Under the pieces are notes generated by a model. It had not been told where the DNA came from. It searched no databases and saw only the letters and a list, made by a program, of their open reading frames with translations. Below, in pieces: positions 35,494-44,461 of a DNA stretch of 64,000 nt (its first letter is position 1; every line of letters begins with the position of its first letter). A program made the translations under genes and the position numbers. Origin of the DNA: Streptomyces sp. CB02959 (GTDB lineage: Bacteria > Actinomycetota > Actinomycetes > Streptomycetales > Streptomycetaceae); NCBI RefSeq assembly GCF_002803155.1, contig NZ_NNBP01000002.1, positions 62,001 to 126,000 of the forward strand, in the 5' to 3' direction.

Positions 35494-37170
35494 TCACCCG
35501 GCCCGGATCCGGCCGCGGTCGAGGGTGAGCACCTCGTCGGCCGCGGCCAGGCCCGCCACCTGGTGCGTGATCAGCAACGTGGTGCTGCCCCGGGTGGCGT
35601 CCAGGATGTCGGCGAGCACCTCGTCGGCGGCCTCCGGGTCGAGCCCTTCGGTCGGCTCGTCCAGCACGAGGACCGGCGGATCGGCGAGCAACGCCCGCGC
35701 CAGCAGCAGGCGTTGCCGCTGACCGCCGGAGAGCGCGGCGCCGTCCTCGCCCAGCAGGGTGTCCCAGCCGTCGGGGAGCGACTCGATCCAGTCCAGGAGC
35801 CTGGCCCGGCGGGCCACCGCGCACAACTCCGCGTCCGTGGCGTCCGGTTTGGCCAGGACCAGGTTGGCGCGGACGGTGGTGTGGAAGACGTGCGCGTCCT
35901 GGGTCATGCCGGTGATCACCCGGCGCACGTCGGCGCCGCGGCACTCCCGCAGCTCCCGCCCGTCGATCCGGATGCTGCCCGCCTCGTACTCGACGAACCG
36001 CAACAGCGCCGCCAGCAGCGTCGACTTCCCGGAGCCGCTGGCGCCGACCAGCGCGGTGCGACGGCCGGGCGAGAGCGTGCAGCTCACCCCGTCCAGGACC
36101 GGGGGCCCGCCGGGGCGGCGGCGCACCCGCAGGCCCGAGATCTCCACCGTGGGCCGCCCGGCGGGGGCGAGCGGGGCCGCGTCGACGGGGTCGGTCACCG
36201 GCGCCGGGGTGTCGAGCACCGCCATCAGCCGTCCCGCGCCGACCCGCACCTCGGCCAGCCGGCGGGCCGCCGCCGGCAGCGGCGCGAGGGCCTCGAAGGA
36301 CACCAGGGCCAGCACGGCCAGCACCGTCAGATGCACCGCCGGCAACGCGCCCGCGGCGTGCGCGTGCAGCGCCCGCACGGTGACCCAGACCGTCGCCGCC
36401 CCCTGGAGCAGCAGCACCGAGGCCGTGGCCAGGCCGGTGGTCAGCGCCTTGCGGCGCTCCAGCGACGCGATCCGGGCGGCGGTCCGGTGCATCGCCCGGT
36501 GGGCCGCGGCCTCGGCGCCGAACACCGCCAGGTCCGCCGCGCCCCGCGCCAGGTCCACGGTGCGCGCCGCGAGATCGGCGCGCGCCGCCTTCTCCGCACG
36601 CCCCGCCCGGCCCGACAGCATGAGCACCACGGCCGGCACCAGCAGCCCGGCCACGGCCGACAGCAGCCCCAGCGGCAGCCCGGCCGCCGGCAGCAGCGCC
36701 ACCGCGACGCCGGTCGCGGTGGCGGCCACCGCGTACGCCGCGGCCGCCGGGATCAGGATCCGCAGCAGCAGATCCTGGGCCGCGTCGACGTCCTCGACCA
36801 GGCGCGTCACCAGATCGCCGCTGCGGAACGCCGGGGTACCGGCCGGGGCCAGCGGCACCAGCGCCGCGTAGACCCGGGTACGGAAGCCCGCGACGGCGCG
36901 CAGCACCCCGTCGTGGCCGAGCAGCCGGTCGGTGTAGCGCAGCACGCCGCGGCCCAGGGCGAGGGCCCGCACGGCGACGGCGGCGACGCTCACCGCGGCG
37001 AGCGGGGGCCGCTCGGCGGCCCGGGTGATCAGCCAGGCGGCGGTGGCCGTCAGGCCGGTGGCGGCCAGTTCGGCGGCGGCCGCGGACAGGGCGGCGGGCA
37101 GCAGCCGGGGCCAGTACGGGGCGAGCCACCGCAGCAGACGCAGGGTGGGCCACGGCCGGCGGGCGGTCAT
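35494..37170 (-). CDS. cydC: ABC transporter CydC (cytochrome bd assembly)
   Basis: 558 residues: a six-helix membrane domain (about 15-310) fused to an ABC ATPase (about 340-555). Walker A is GASGSGKST, the signature LSGGQRQRL, Walker B VLVLDEPT, and the switch His is in ITHQ. The CydDC heterodimer exports thiols needed to assemble cytochrome bd oxidase. ATG at 37170 overlaps the stop of the upstream CydD remnant (ATGA), so the two were once a normal pair. With the partner's membrane half missing here, CydC may have no functional mate unless one is encoded elsewhere. Confidence 0.88.
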   Translation of the reverse strand: MTARRPWPTLRLLRWLAPYWPRLLPAALSAAAAELAATGLTATAAWLITRAAERPPLAAVSVAAVAVRALALGRGVLRYTDRLLGHDGVLRAVAGFRTRVYAALVPLAPAGTPAFRSGDLVTRLVEDVDAAQDLLLRILIPAAAAYAVAATATGVAVALLPAAGLPLGLLSAVAGLLVPAVVLMLSGRAGRAEKAARADLAARTVDLARGAADLAVFGAEAAAHRAMHRTAARIASLERRKALTTGLATASVLLLQGAATVWVTVRALHAHAAGALPAVHLTVLAVLALVSFEALAPLPAAARRLAEVRVGAGRLMAVLDTPAPVTDPVDAAPLAPAGRPTVEISGLRVRRRPGGPPVLDGVSCTLSPGRRTALVGASGSGKSTLLAALLRFVEYEAGSIRIDGRELRECRGADVRRVITGMTQDAHVFHTTVRANLVLAKPDATDAELCAVARRARLLDWIESLPDGWDTLLGEDGAALSGGQRQRLLLARALLADPPVLVLDEPTEGLDPEAADEVLADILDATRGSTTLLITHQVAGLAAADEVLTLDRGRIRAG

Positions 37171-37898
37171 CGGGGTCCTCCGGAAGCCGGTTCGGGCAGC
37201 GGGTGGCCGGGGTGCTCCGCGGCCAGGGGTTCCGGACGGCCTGCGGGGTACCCCGGTGCGTGCGTGACGCGCCCCACCCGCACCGTGAGCACCCGGTCGG
37301 CGTGCGGCAGCAGCGCGGTGCGGTGGGCCACCACGATCACCGTGCGGCCCCGCATCAGGCGGACGGCGGCCCGGGTCACCGCCGCCTCGCTGTCCGGGTC
37401 GAGATGGGCGGTGGGCTCGTCGAGGAGCAGTACGGGCGCGTCCTTGAGGAAGGCGCGGGCCAGCGCGAGCCGCTGGCGCTGGCCCGCGGAGACACCGGTG
37501 CCGTGCTCGCCGAGCGGGGTGGCGTACCCCTGGGGCAGTTCCTCGATGAAGGCGTCGGCCGCGGCGGCGCGCGCCGCGGCCCGTACCTCCTCGTCGGTCG
37601 CGCCGGGGCGCCCGAGGCGGATGTTGTCCGCGACGGACGCCGCGAAGAGGTAGGGGCGTTGGGGCACCCAGGCGATCTGGGCCCGCCACGCCTCGGGGTC
37701 GAGGGCGGCGAGGTCGATCCCGCCCGCGGTGACCCGGCCGGTGTCCGGCGCGACCAGCCCGAGCAGCAGCGCCAGCAGGGTGGACTTGCCCGCGCCGCTC
37801 GGGCCGACCAGGGCCACGTGCTCGCCGGGCCGGACGCACAGCGCGACGCCGTCCAGCGCGGGCGCGCCGCGCCCCGGGTACGTGCCGGTCGGACCGGT
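37167..37898 (-). pseudogene. cydD: CydD remnant: ATPase domain only
   Basis: About 243 codons encode only a CydD-type nucleotide-binding domain: Walker A GPSGAGKST, signature VSAGQRQRL, Walker B LLLDEPTA, and the switch His. All of the N-terminal transmembrane domain is absent. The frame continues upstream without interruption to the cydA stop codon, and no normal start with a ribosome site is seen. The first start is a GTG at 37817, inside the ATPase fold just before Walker A. The simplest reading is a deletion joining the 3' end of cydA to the middle of cydD and removing cydB as well. A separately made ATPase cannot be excluded. Confidence 0.8.
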
Positions 37899-39191
37899 TC
37901 AGAACGCCGGGACCGGCTCGCTCCGGTCGGGGCCGTCCACGGGCCCGTCGTCGGCCGGCGGTTCGGTGGCGCCGAGTTGCGTGGCGTCCGGGCCGCGGCG
38001 GGCGAAGCGGGCGATCAGGGTCCAGTTCGTCACCGCCAGCGCGACGAAGACGGCGACGAACGTGGCGCAGGACACCGCCAGCGCGGTCCTGCTGACATGG
38101 GAGACCGCGTCCTCGACCTTCAACTGCCCGTACACGAGCCAGGGTTGACGCCCGACCTCGCGGAAGACCCAGCCGCCCACCGAGGCGAGGAAGGGGAACG
38201 GGATCATCGCCGTCATCAGGTACGCGAGGGGGCGCCGGCGGACCAGCAGGTCCTTCCACAGCAGGAAGACGGCGAAGAACGTGATGGTGGACACGGTGTT
38301 CCCGACGATCGTCATCACGTCCATCGAGATCCGCAGCCAGTCGTGCGGGGGCACGTAGTCGCCGGGCCCGAACCGCGCGGCGAGCTGCGCCTGCAAGGGG
38401 GCGACGCCGCTGTTCTCCAGGGCGGCCAGTTTCCTGGGCTGGGTCCGGTCGAGCAGCGGGAACTGCAGGTTGCCGACGATGACGACGAAGAAGGAGGCGA
38501 CCGCGCCCACCACGATCCCCAGGCGCAGGGAGCGGCGGAACAGCACGGTCTCCTGGGTGCCCCGGGCGAAGTGGAAGGCGCTGACCCCGGCGACGAAGAC
38601 GCCGCCCGTCGTCAGCGCGCCGAGCGTGAGGTGGGCGAGCGCGAGCAGGGCGCTGGGGTTGGTGAGCAGCGCCCCGAAGTCGCTCAAGTACGCGGCGCCG
38701 TCCCGGACTTCGTAGCCCACCGGATGCTGGAGGAAGCCGTTGGCGACGAGGATCCAGTACCCGGAGGCGTACGCGGTCAGGGCCACCAGCCAGATGAGCG
38801 TGACGTGCACGCCCCTGCGGAGCCGCCCCCAACCGAAGATCCACATGCCGAGGAAGGTGGACTCGGCGAAGAAGGCGATCAGGGTCTCCAGCGCCAGCGG
38901 GGCGCCGAAGACGTTGCCGGCGAACTTGCTCAGACCGCTCCAACTGAGCCCGAACTGGAACTCCATGACCAGGCCGGTGACGATGCCGACCGCGTAGTTG
39001 ATGACGTAGAGCTGCCCCCAGAAGCGCGTCATCCGCTCCCGCGCGGCCCGCTCCACGGGATCACGGGTCAGCGCGGCCCGGGTGTGCATGAGCGCCACGA
39101 GCGGGACCAGTCCCATGGTGAGGATCACGAACAACCAGTGGATGCCGGTCGTGGCCGCGAACTGCAATCGGGCCAGCTCCACAGCGGTCAT
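37899..39191 (-). CDS. cydA: Cytochrome bd ubiquinol/menaquinol oxidase subunit I
   Basis: 430 residues with about nine hydrophobic segments. The early His in TGIHWLF (near residue 18) is the expected heme ligand, and the GRQPWLVYG motif of subunit I is present near 335. The quinol loop is short, as in many actinobacteria. It should oxidise quinol and, with CydB, reduce oxygen. No cydB follows: the stop codon is succeeded immediately by CydD ATPase sequence. The protein itself looks complete. LysR and MarR genes lie upstream, with 200 bases between this start and the divergent LysR start. Function would require CydB from another locus. Confidence 0.9.
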   Translation of the reverse strand: MTAVELARLQFAATTGIHWLFVILTMGLVPLVALMHTRAALTRDPVERAARERMTRFWGQLYVINYAVGIVTGLVMEFQFGLSWSGLSKFAGNVFGAPLALETLIAFFAESTFLGMWIFGWGRLRRGVHVTLIWLVALTAYASGYWILVANGFLQHPVGYEVRDGAAYLSDFGALLTNPSALLALAHLTLGALTTGGVFVAGVSAFHFARGTQETVLFRRSLRLGIVVGAVASFFVVIVGNLQFPLLDRTQPRKLAALENSGVAPLQAQLAARFGPGDYVPPHDWLRISMDVMTIVGNTVSTITFFAVFLLWKDLLVRRRPLAYLMTAMIPFPFLASVGGWVFREVGRQPWLVYGQLKVEDAVSHVSRTALAVSCATFVAVFVALAVTNWTLIARFARRGPDATQLGATEPPADDGPVDGPDRSEPVPAF

Positions 39192-39391
39192 GGTTCCGCC
39201 TCTCCCGCTGGCACGGCGTCAGGTGGTGGGTGGACGACAGGGGGCCACCGCTCCCCCGAGAACAGGCGGCGGACGCTCCGACCGCATCCCGTGCGGTGGC
39301 CCCTGCGTCGACGGTAGAGAGCTTCGCTTGTGCACTCCAAGACCGGTTTTGCCATGTGATGATGCTCCACAGGCATAAGGAAAGGTCGACG

Positions 39392-40312
39392 ATGGATCTC
39401 CTGCAGCTGCGCTACTTCCAGGTCGTGGCCCGCTACGAACACGTCAGCCGGGCCGCGGAGGAACTCCGGGTCGCCCAGCCCTCGCTCAGCCGGGCCATCG
39501 CCCGGCTGGAGGCCGAGGTGGGCACACCGCTCTTCGACCGGCGGGGCCGCCGCATCCGGCTCAACCAGTACGGCATGACGTTCCTGCGCCACGTCGAGCG
39601 CGCGCTGAGCGAACTCGACGACGGGCGGCGCGCGTTGCTCGACGCCCGCGACCAGGTCCTGGGCAGGGTCTATGTCGCCGCCGAGACCCTGCTGACCCTC
39701 ACCCACCTCCTGGGCAACTTCCGCACCGCCTACCCGCGTGCCGAGGTGCGGCTCTACCAGTCGACCGCGGAGGAGATGGAGCGCAGACTGCGCGCCCGGG
39801 AGGTCGACTTCTGCATCGCCTCCCAGCCGCTGACCGGCCCGAACCTCCGCACCGTCGAGCTGGCGCGCGAGGAGGTGCTGCTCGCCGTGCCGTCCGGCCA
39901 CCCGCTGGCCGACCGGGACCGCGTGACCATCCGCGAGATCGTCGACGAGCCCTTCGTCACCACCCGCGTCGGGACCTGGCCCCGCGCCCTGCTGGAGCGT
40001 CTCTTCGCCGCGGAGGGCCGCACACCGAAGCTGTCCTGCGAGGGCGACGAGCCGGGCGCCAGCGGCGACCTGGTCAGCGCCGGCCTCGGCATCGGCCTCG
40101 TCCCGGCCATGTCCCGCCGGGTCGCCACCCGCCACCAGGGCGCCTGGGTGCGCCTCGACGCCCCCGACTGCCACCGGATCCTGTCGCTGGTCTGGCACGA
40201 GGACGCCTACGCCTCCGCGGCCGCCGTGAAGTTCCGGGAGTTCGCCACCAGTCGGCCCTTCATGTCGCACTGGCTCCCGGAAGCGGGGGAGGAGAACGAC
40301 GGGACGGCGTGA
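39392..40312 (+). CDS. LysR-family transcriptional regulator
   Basis: 306 residues. The N-terminal winged helix-turn-helix (residues 1-60) includes RYFQVVARYEHVSRAAEEL and QPSLSRAIARLE, standard for LysR. The C-terminal co-inducer domain (about 90-295) is of periplasmic-binding type. AAGGAAAGG lies just before ATG 39392. The gene is divergent from cydA across 200 bases, the usual layout for a LysR regulator and its target, so it may respond to respiratory or redox conditions. The effector is unknown. Confidence 0.9.
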   Translation: MDLLQLRYFQVVARYEHVSRAAEELRVAQPSLSRAIARLEAEVGTPLFDRRGRRIRLNQYGMTFLRHVERALSELDDGRRALLDARDQVLGRVYVAAETLLTLTHLLGNFRTAYPRAEVRLYQSTAEEMERRLRAREVDFCIASQPLTGPNLRTVELAREEVLLAVPSGHPLADRDRVTIREIVDEPFVTTRVGTWPRALLERLFAAEGRTPKLSCEGDEPGASGDLVSAGLGIGLVPAMSRRVATRHQGAWVRLDAPDCHRILSLVWHEDAYASAAAVKFREFATSRPFMSHWLPEAGEENDGTA

Positions 40313-40439
40313 CGGCGGCGCCCCTCCGCCCGGCGTGTGATTCACCTTTTTGTACCGATTGGTGCGTATATTTTGGCTCCGAACGGTCCCGTGCCCGCAC
40401 CGTGCGACACGGGGTGCGCCGCCGATGGAGGAGGGGTCC

Positions 40440-41015
40440 GTGCTGGGCCAGCGTTCCGTTGAGGAGATCGGGAGAATGGTCGAGGTGAAGCTCGGCGGCC
40501 TTCCGGTGCACTGCGAACAGATGGCGGTGGTCGCGGGCATTCACCGCGCGGCCTCGGCCGTGCGGCAGCACGTCGAGAACTCCGTGCTGCGCGGCCCGGA
40601 CCTGACGTGGACCGCGTTCGTGGTGCTCTGGGTGGTGTGGATCCGGGGCGAGTCGGAGTCCCGGCACGTGGCCGAGGAGGTCGGGATCTCCAAGGGGACG
40701 CTCACCGGCGTCGTCCGGACCCTGGAGTCCCGGGGGTTGCTGCGGCGCGCCGGCCATCCCGGCGACGGCAGGCTGGTGCTGCTCCGCCTGACACCGGAGG
40801 GCGAGGCCCTGATGTGCCGGGTCGTACCGGAGTTCAACGCCGAGGAGGCGTTCGTCACCGGGCGGCTCGACGGCGGGGAGTGCCGGTGCGTGGCGGAGCT
40901 GCTCCGCCGGGTGGTGGAGCAGGTCGAAGTCCGTGGCGAGGAGCGGCGGTTGAGCCTGCTCGACGGGGCCGAGCCGGCGCCGCGGCGCAGTGGGCGGCGC
41001 CGGTCGAAGGAGTGA
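40440..41015 (+). CDS. MarR-family transcriptional regulator
   Basis: 191 residues. The winged helix-turn-helix is around residues 60-125, with the text VAEEVGISKGTLTGVVRTLESRGLL split by the wing DGR segment. GTG at 40440 is chosen because GGAGGAGGGG lies directly upstream; the ATG at 40425 falls inside that site. The 127-base gap after the LysR gene is unusually A/T-rich (about 40340-40380) and carries a short ACC-N4-GGT palindrome, probably the promoter. The target is unknown; its 3' neighbour is the convergent GCS2-type ligase gene. Confidence 0.85.
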   Translation: MLGQRSVEEIGRMVEVKLGGLPVHCEQMAVVAGIHRAASAVRQHVENSVLRGPDLTWTAFVVLWVVWIRGESESRHVAEEVGISKGTLTGVVRTLESRGLLRRAGHPGDGRLVLLRLTPEGEALMCRVVPEFNAEEAFVTGRLDGGECRCVAELLRRVVEQVEVRGEERRLSLLDGAEPAPRRSGRRRSKE

Positions 41016-41046
41016 CGGCGGGCCGGCGGTGTCGGGGCCGGTGGTG

Positions 41047-42477
41047 TCAGGGGGTGTGGCCGAAGACGTCGAGCAGGCGGGGGACGCCGCCCTCGCGGAA
41101 CGCCGCCAGCATGCGGTCGGCGGGGGTCTCGCGCCGCGCCAGGCGGGTGAACAGCGGTGCGAGGTGGGCTTCTTCCCCGGCGCCGCGGGCGCGCAGGCCG
41201 TCGGCGGCGAGTTCCAGGAGTTCCCGGATGCGGGCGAGCGAGCCGGCGTCCTCCGCTTCGAGTCCGTGTCGGCTGGCGCGGATCCACAGGGTGCGCCAGT
41301 CGTCCCAGGGGACCTTGTGCAGCAGCGCCTCGGCCTCGTCGAGCCGTTCCACCAGTCCGAGGGTCAGGGCCGCGGCGACGCCCTCCTCTCCCGGCGGGGC
41401 GACGCCGCTGGTGCGGTTCTCCACGTAGCAGTCGACCGCGTGCTCCTCGAAGTACGGTCCGATCCGGCCCCGGGCGAGGGCGGCGCGGACGTCGTCGAGG
41501 TGGGTGCCGGCGTCGAAGCCGTAGTGCAACTTGGCGGCCGGCCAACCGTATTGGTGGATCCGGTCGAGCATGTTCCGCTCGGGGGTGACCATGATCCGTT
41601 CGCCGGTGAGCGGCCGGGCCGGGACCGGCTGCGGGGACAGCAGGAAGTCCCGGAACGACGCGCCGCCGAGCACCTCGCAGCCGCCGCTCTTGCGGTTGGT
41701 GAGGAAGTAGAGGTGGGACGCCCAGTAGTGCTCGATGTACGCCCCGATGTCCGGGTAGGGGGCCTCCGGAAGGGTGTTGGAGGTGTACCGGGCCTCTTCG
41801 GCCGGAACCCGCCTGCTCCGTTCGTGCCACACCCAGTTCCGGGTCTCCTTCCACGGCTGGATCCGGCCCCGGGCGATCGGCGAACCGGCCGTGAGGGCCG
41901 TGAAGACCCCGGCGAAGCCGCCGAGGACGTTCACCGCGCGGGCCGCCTCGTGCGGTGCGACGTCCACCGACACCTGGTGGGAGGCGATCGGGACGAACCA
42001 GTGGTGGTAGTGCCAGCGCCGGGCCAGCAGCAGGTACCAGTCCTTCCGGGTCTTGCGGGCGGCGTCGAACCAGGTGCGCGGCTGGATGCCGGCGCTGAGC
42101 ACGGTGTGGCCGAGCGGGTCGAGCAGCCCGCGGAGGTCGCGCAGTACGGCGTGGGCGTCCGCCACCGCCTGGCCGACCGTCTCCGCGGGGGCCAGGGACA
42201 GCTCGACGGTGCAGATGCCGGTGTCGGTGTTCACGTGGTCCGCGAACTCCCCGTGCGGCCGGGTCACGCCGACGGTGATGCCGGTGACCTCCTCCCGGGC
42301 GAGGCTCCACGACGCGTCCCGGGCGGCGAACGCGGGCCACAGCTCGGCCGCCGTGGCGTGGTCCATGCCCCGTCCGGTGGCCCGTGCGACGACCGGGAAT
42401 TCGAGTTCGAGGCCGATGCGCCGGCGGGGCGCGGGGGCGGCGGGTCCACCGTCCCGGCCGGGGGCGGGCCGGCTCAT
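41047..42477 (-). CDS. Glutamate-cysteine ligase-like (GCS2 family) carboxylate-amine ligase
   Basis: 476 residues of the GCS2 family. The N-terminal GLELEFPVV segment and VELSLAP with neighbouring acidic residues form the ATP/Mg site typical of actinobacterial and plant glutamate-cysteine ligases (compare EgtA). Such enzymes join the gamma-carboxylate of Glu to an amine. ATG 42477 is the first in-frame start with family-like text. It overlaps, as ATGA, the stop of a small upstream ORF that has its own ribosome site. Lying divergent from argJ and far from any ergothioneine or mycothiol gene, it may make a gamma-glutamyl conjugate or protecting group in a specialised pathway. The acceptor amine is unknown. 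Confidence 0.8.
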   Translation of the reverse strand: MSRPAPGRDGGPAAPAPRRRIGLELEFPVVARATGRGMDHATAAELWPAFAARDASWSLAREEVTGITVGVTRPHGEFADHVNTDTGICTVELSLAPAETVGQAVADAHAVLRDLRGLLDPLGHTVLSAGIQPRTWFDAARKTRKDWYLLLARRWHYHHWFVPIASHQVSVDVAPHEAARAVNVLGGFAGVFTALTAGSPIARGRIQPWKETRNWVWHERSRRVPAEEARYTSNTLPEAPYPDIGAYIEHYWASHLYFLTNRKSGGCEVLGGASFRDFLLSPQPVPARPLTGERIMVTPERNMLDRIHQYGWPAAKLHYGFDAGTHLDDVRAALARGRIGPYFEEHAVDCYVENRTSGVAPPGEEGVAAALTLGLVERLDEAEALLHKVPWDDWRTLWIRASRHGLEAEDAGSLARIRELLELAADGLRARGAGEEAHLAPLFTRLARRETPADRMLAAFREGGVPRLLDVFGHTP

Positions 42478-42635
42478 CCGCGCGGACGCGTGTCGAGGGT
42501 CCGCGGCGTCGGGCAACCCGCCGCGGATTGCTGCCCGTCGGGGCGGTCTTCGGTGGGCGGGGCGGGGGTGCGGGCTGCGGCCGGTAAGGACGGGGCCGTG
42601 GAATGCGACGACGTGAGCGGCGGCACGTGGGGCAT
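42474..42635 (-). CDS. Small TTA-containing ORF translationally coupled to the GCS2 gene
   Basis: A 53-codon ORF in a different frame from the ligase. It starts at ATG 42635 with AGGAAAGG about 10 bases upstream, and its stop overlaps the ligase ATG as ATGA. About 85 percent of its codons end in G or C, as in coding DNA here. Codon 17 is TTA, bldA-dependent. The peptide is rich in Pro, Ala, Thr and Ser with a single Cys near residue 41, and matches no family I know. It may be a leader peptide controlling ligase translation or a small substrate or carrier. It could also be a chance frame. Confidence 0.45.
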   Translation of the reverse strand: MPHVPPLTSSHSTAPSLPAAARTPAPPTEDRPDGQQSAAGCPTPRTLDTRPRG

Positions 42636-42889
42636 GGCTGGAATACCTTTCCTCGCCTGGTGACCTGCTCGGCTGCGTGACGCAGGGCCCCTCGCCCGTG
42701 GCGACGGACGCCGCGTGGAGCGGAGGGCGTCGGGGCGGTTGATTCATGTTCCGGGCCGACTCGCCGCAAACCTGATCACTTCCGCATGCGCCGCATCGGG
42801 CCATCGCGCGGAAGCGGCGTGCGCCCGGGTCCGATGCGGCGGGCGCCCGGCACTGGACAGCCCGCCAACTCCCTGCAAAAGTATTCCGC

Positions 42890-44080
42890 ATGTGGCATGA
42901 CTATTCATCCGATGGTGCGGATCTCGTATGGCCCGTCGGCTTCCGGGCCTTCACCGGGCACGGCGGACTGCGGGACCACGGCGACGACATTTCGATCGTG
43001 GCCTCCGACCGCCCGGCCGTCAGCGCCGCCATGTTCACCCAGAGCCTCTTCGCCGGGCCCGCGGTGGTCCTCAGCCGCGCCCACGCCGCCGGGCGGAGGC
43101 TGCGCGCGGTGGTCACCCTGGCGCAGAACGCCAACGTCGCCACCGGCCGGCAGGGCGCCGAGCACGCCGCCGAAGTCGTCGGCCGGGTCGCCGGGATCCT
43201 GGACGTCCCGGAGGACGAGGTGCTGATCGGGTCCACCGGCGTCATCGGTCGCCCACTGCCCATGGACACCATCCGGGGACACTTCGACCGGACCGCGCGG
43301 CACGGCACCGGCGCCTTCACCGCGGCACCGCTGGACGTGGCGCGGGCCATGATGACCACCGACACCCGCCCGAAGACCGCCGTCCGCACGGTCGGCGCCG
43401 CCCGGATCGTCGGCATCGCCAAGGGCGTCGGGATGCTGGAGCCCAACATGGCCACGATGCTGGCCTACGTCGTCACCGATGCCGCGCTCACGGCGGAGGA
43501 CCTGGACCGGGCGCTGCGGACGGCCGTCGACACCACGTTCAACTGCCTGAGCGTGGACACCGACACCTCCACCTCCGACACCGTGGCGGTGCTCGCCAAC
43601 GGCGCGGCCGGCCCGGTCGATCCGGCGGAGTTCGCCGCGGCCCTCGCCGACCTGTGCCTGGACCTCACCCGGCAGCTCGCCGGCGACGGCGAGGGCGCCA
43701 CCAAGCTCCTGCGGGTCACCGTCACCGAGGCCCGCGACGCCGCGCAGGCCAGGCGCATCGCCAAGAGCGTCGTCAACTCGCCCCTGGTCAAGACCGCCGT
43801 GCACGGCGCGGACCCCAACTGGGGGCGGGTCCTGATGGCCGTCGGCAAGAACACCGACGACCGCGACATCGTGCCGCACCGCGTCACCGTCGCCTTCGGC
43901 GACACCGAGGTGTACCCGGCCGAGCCGACCCCGGACCTGCTCGCCGCACTCTCCGCCGCGATGCGCCGCAGCGAGGTCGACATCGCCATCACCCTCGGTC
44001 TCGGGGACGGCGCGGCGACCGTGTTCGGCTGCGACCTGTCCGCCGGGTACGTCCGGGTCAACGCGGACTACACGACATGA
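42890..44080 (+). CDS. argJ: ArgJ-type ornithine acetyltransferase
   Basis: 396 residues of the ArgJ family, which transfers acetyl from N-acetylornithine to glutamate (and in bifunctional forms uses acetyl-CoA). The self-cleavage and nucleophile motif KGVGMLEPNMATM is intact with the catalytic Thr near residue 189, so maturation into alpha and beta chains is expected. It sits outside any visible arginine operon, next to a GCS2 ligase and an arginase-family fragment. Streptomyces secondary clusters (for example clavulanate) also carry ArgJ homologues, so a specialised acyl transfer is plausible. The start at 42890 lacks a strong ribosome site. It overlaps the next ORF by ATGA. Confidence 0.88.
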   Translation: MWHDYSSDGADLVWPVGFRAFTGHGGLRDHGDDISIVASDRPAVSAAMFTQSLFAGPAVVLSRAHAAGRRLRAVVTLAQNANVATGRQGAEHAAEVVGRVAGILDVPEDEVLIGSTGVIGRPLPMDTIRGHFDRTARHGTGAFTAAPLDVARAMMTTDTRPKTAVRTVGAARIVGIAKGVGMLEPNMATMLAYVVTDAALTAEDLDRALRTAVDTTFNCLSVDTDTSTSDTVAVLANGAAGPVDPAEFAAALADLCLDLTRQLAGDGEGATKLLRVTVTEARDAAQARRIAKSVVNSPLVKTAVHGADPNWGRVLMAVGKNTDDRDIVPHRVTVAFGDTEVYPAEPTPDLLAALSAAMRRSEVDIAITLGLGDGAATVFGCDLSAGYVRVNADYTT

Positions 44081-44418
44081 CCCGGCCCGCCCACCGCGCC
44101 GGCCGGCTGCCGGTCGCCGCCCTCGACGACCCGGACCGGCTGGTCGCGGCGGTGGCCGCCACCGGCGCCCGGCATGTCTACGTCCATCTGGACCTGGACG
44201 TGCTGGACCCCGGCCACTTCGCCGGACTGTCCTGCCCGGAACCGAGCGGCCTGCACCCCGACCGGCTGGCGGACGCCCTGACGGCGCTCGCCGAGGGCTT
44301 CTCGCTCGCCGGGTCAGGGATCACCGAATACGCGCCGGCCGCTGCCGCCTCCGCGATGGAAACCGGTCCCGCGGAGGGTGTGTTGCGCCGGCTCTTCGCG
44401 GGCCCGGCCTTCCGCTAG
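44077..44418 (+). pseudogene. Arginase/agmatinase-family protein, N-terminally truncated
   Basis: 113 residues that match only the C-terminal part of ureohydrolases. The metal-binding block reads VHLDLDVLDP, followed by the PEPSGL region and the final helix. The N-terminal half, with GGDHS and DAHxD metal ligands, is absent. The start overlaps the argJ stop as ATGA, so the fragment is probably translated. Loss of half the binuclear Mn site makes ureohydrolase activity unlikely. It may be the scar of a deletion between argJ and an arginase gene, or a shortened protein with another role in this arginine-related locus. Confidence 0.7.
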
Positions 44419-44461
44419 CCGGCCGCCGTCACCGTGGTCCGGCCGGGCGGCGGGCCCCGGA

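Noticed and set aside
42928..44418. A single long frame fusing argJ DNA to the arginase fragment
   Set aside because: Within argJ this frame gives Arg-rich non-protein-like text; the true argJ frame holds all family motifs, and the fragment has its own ATG overlap.
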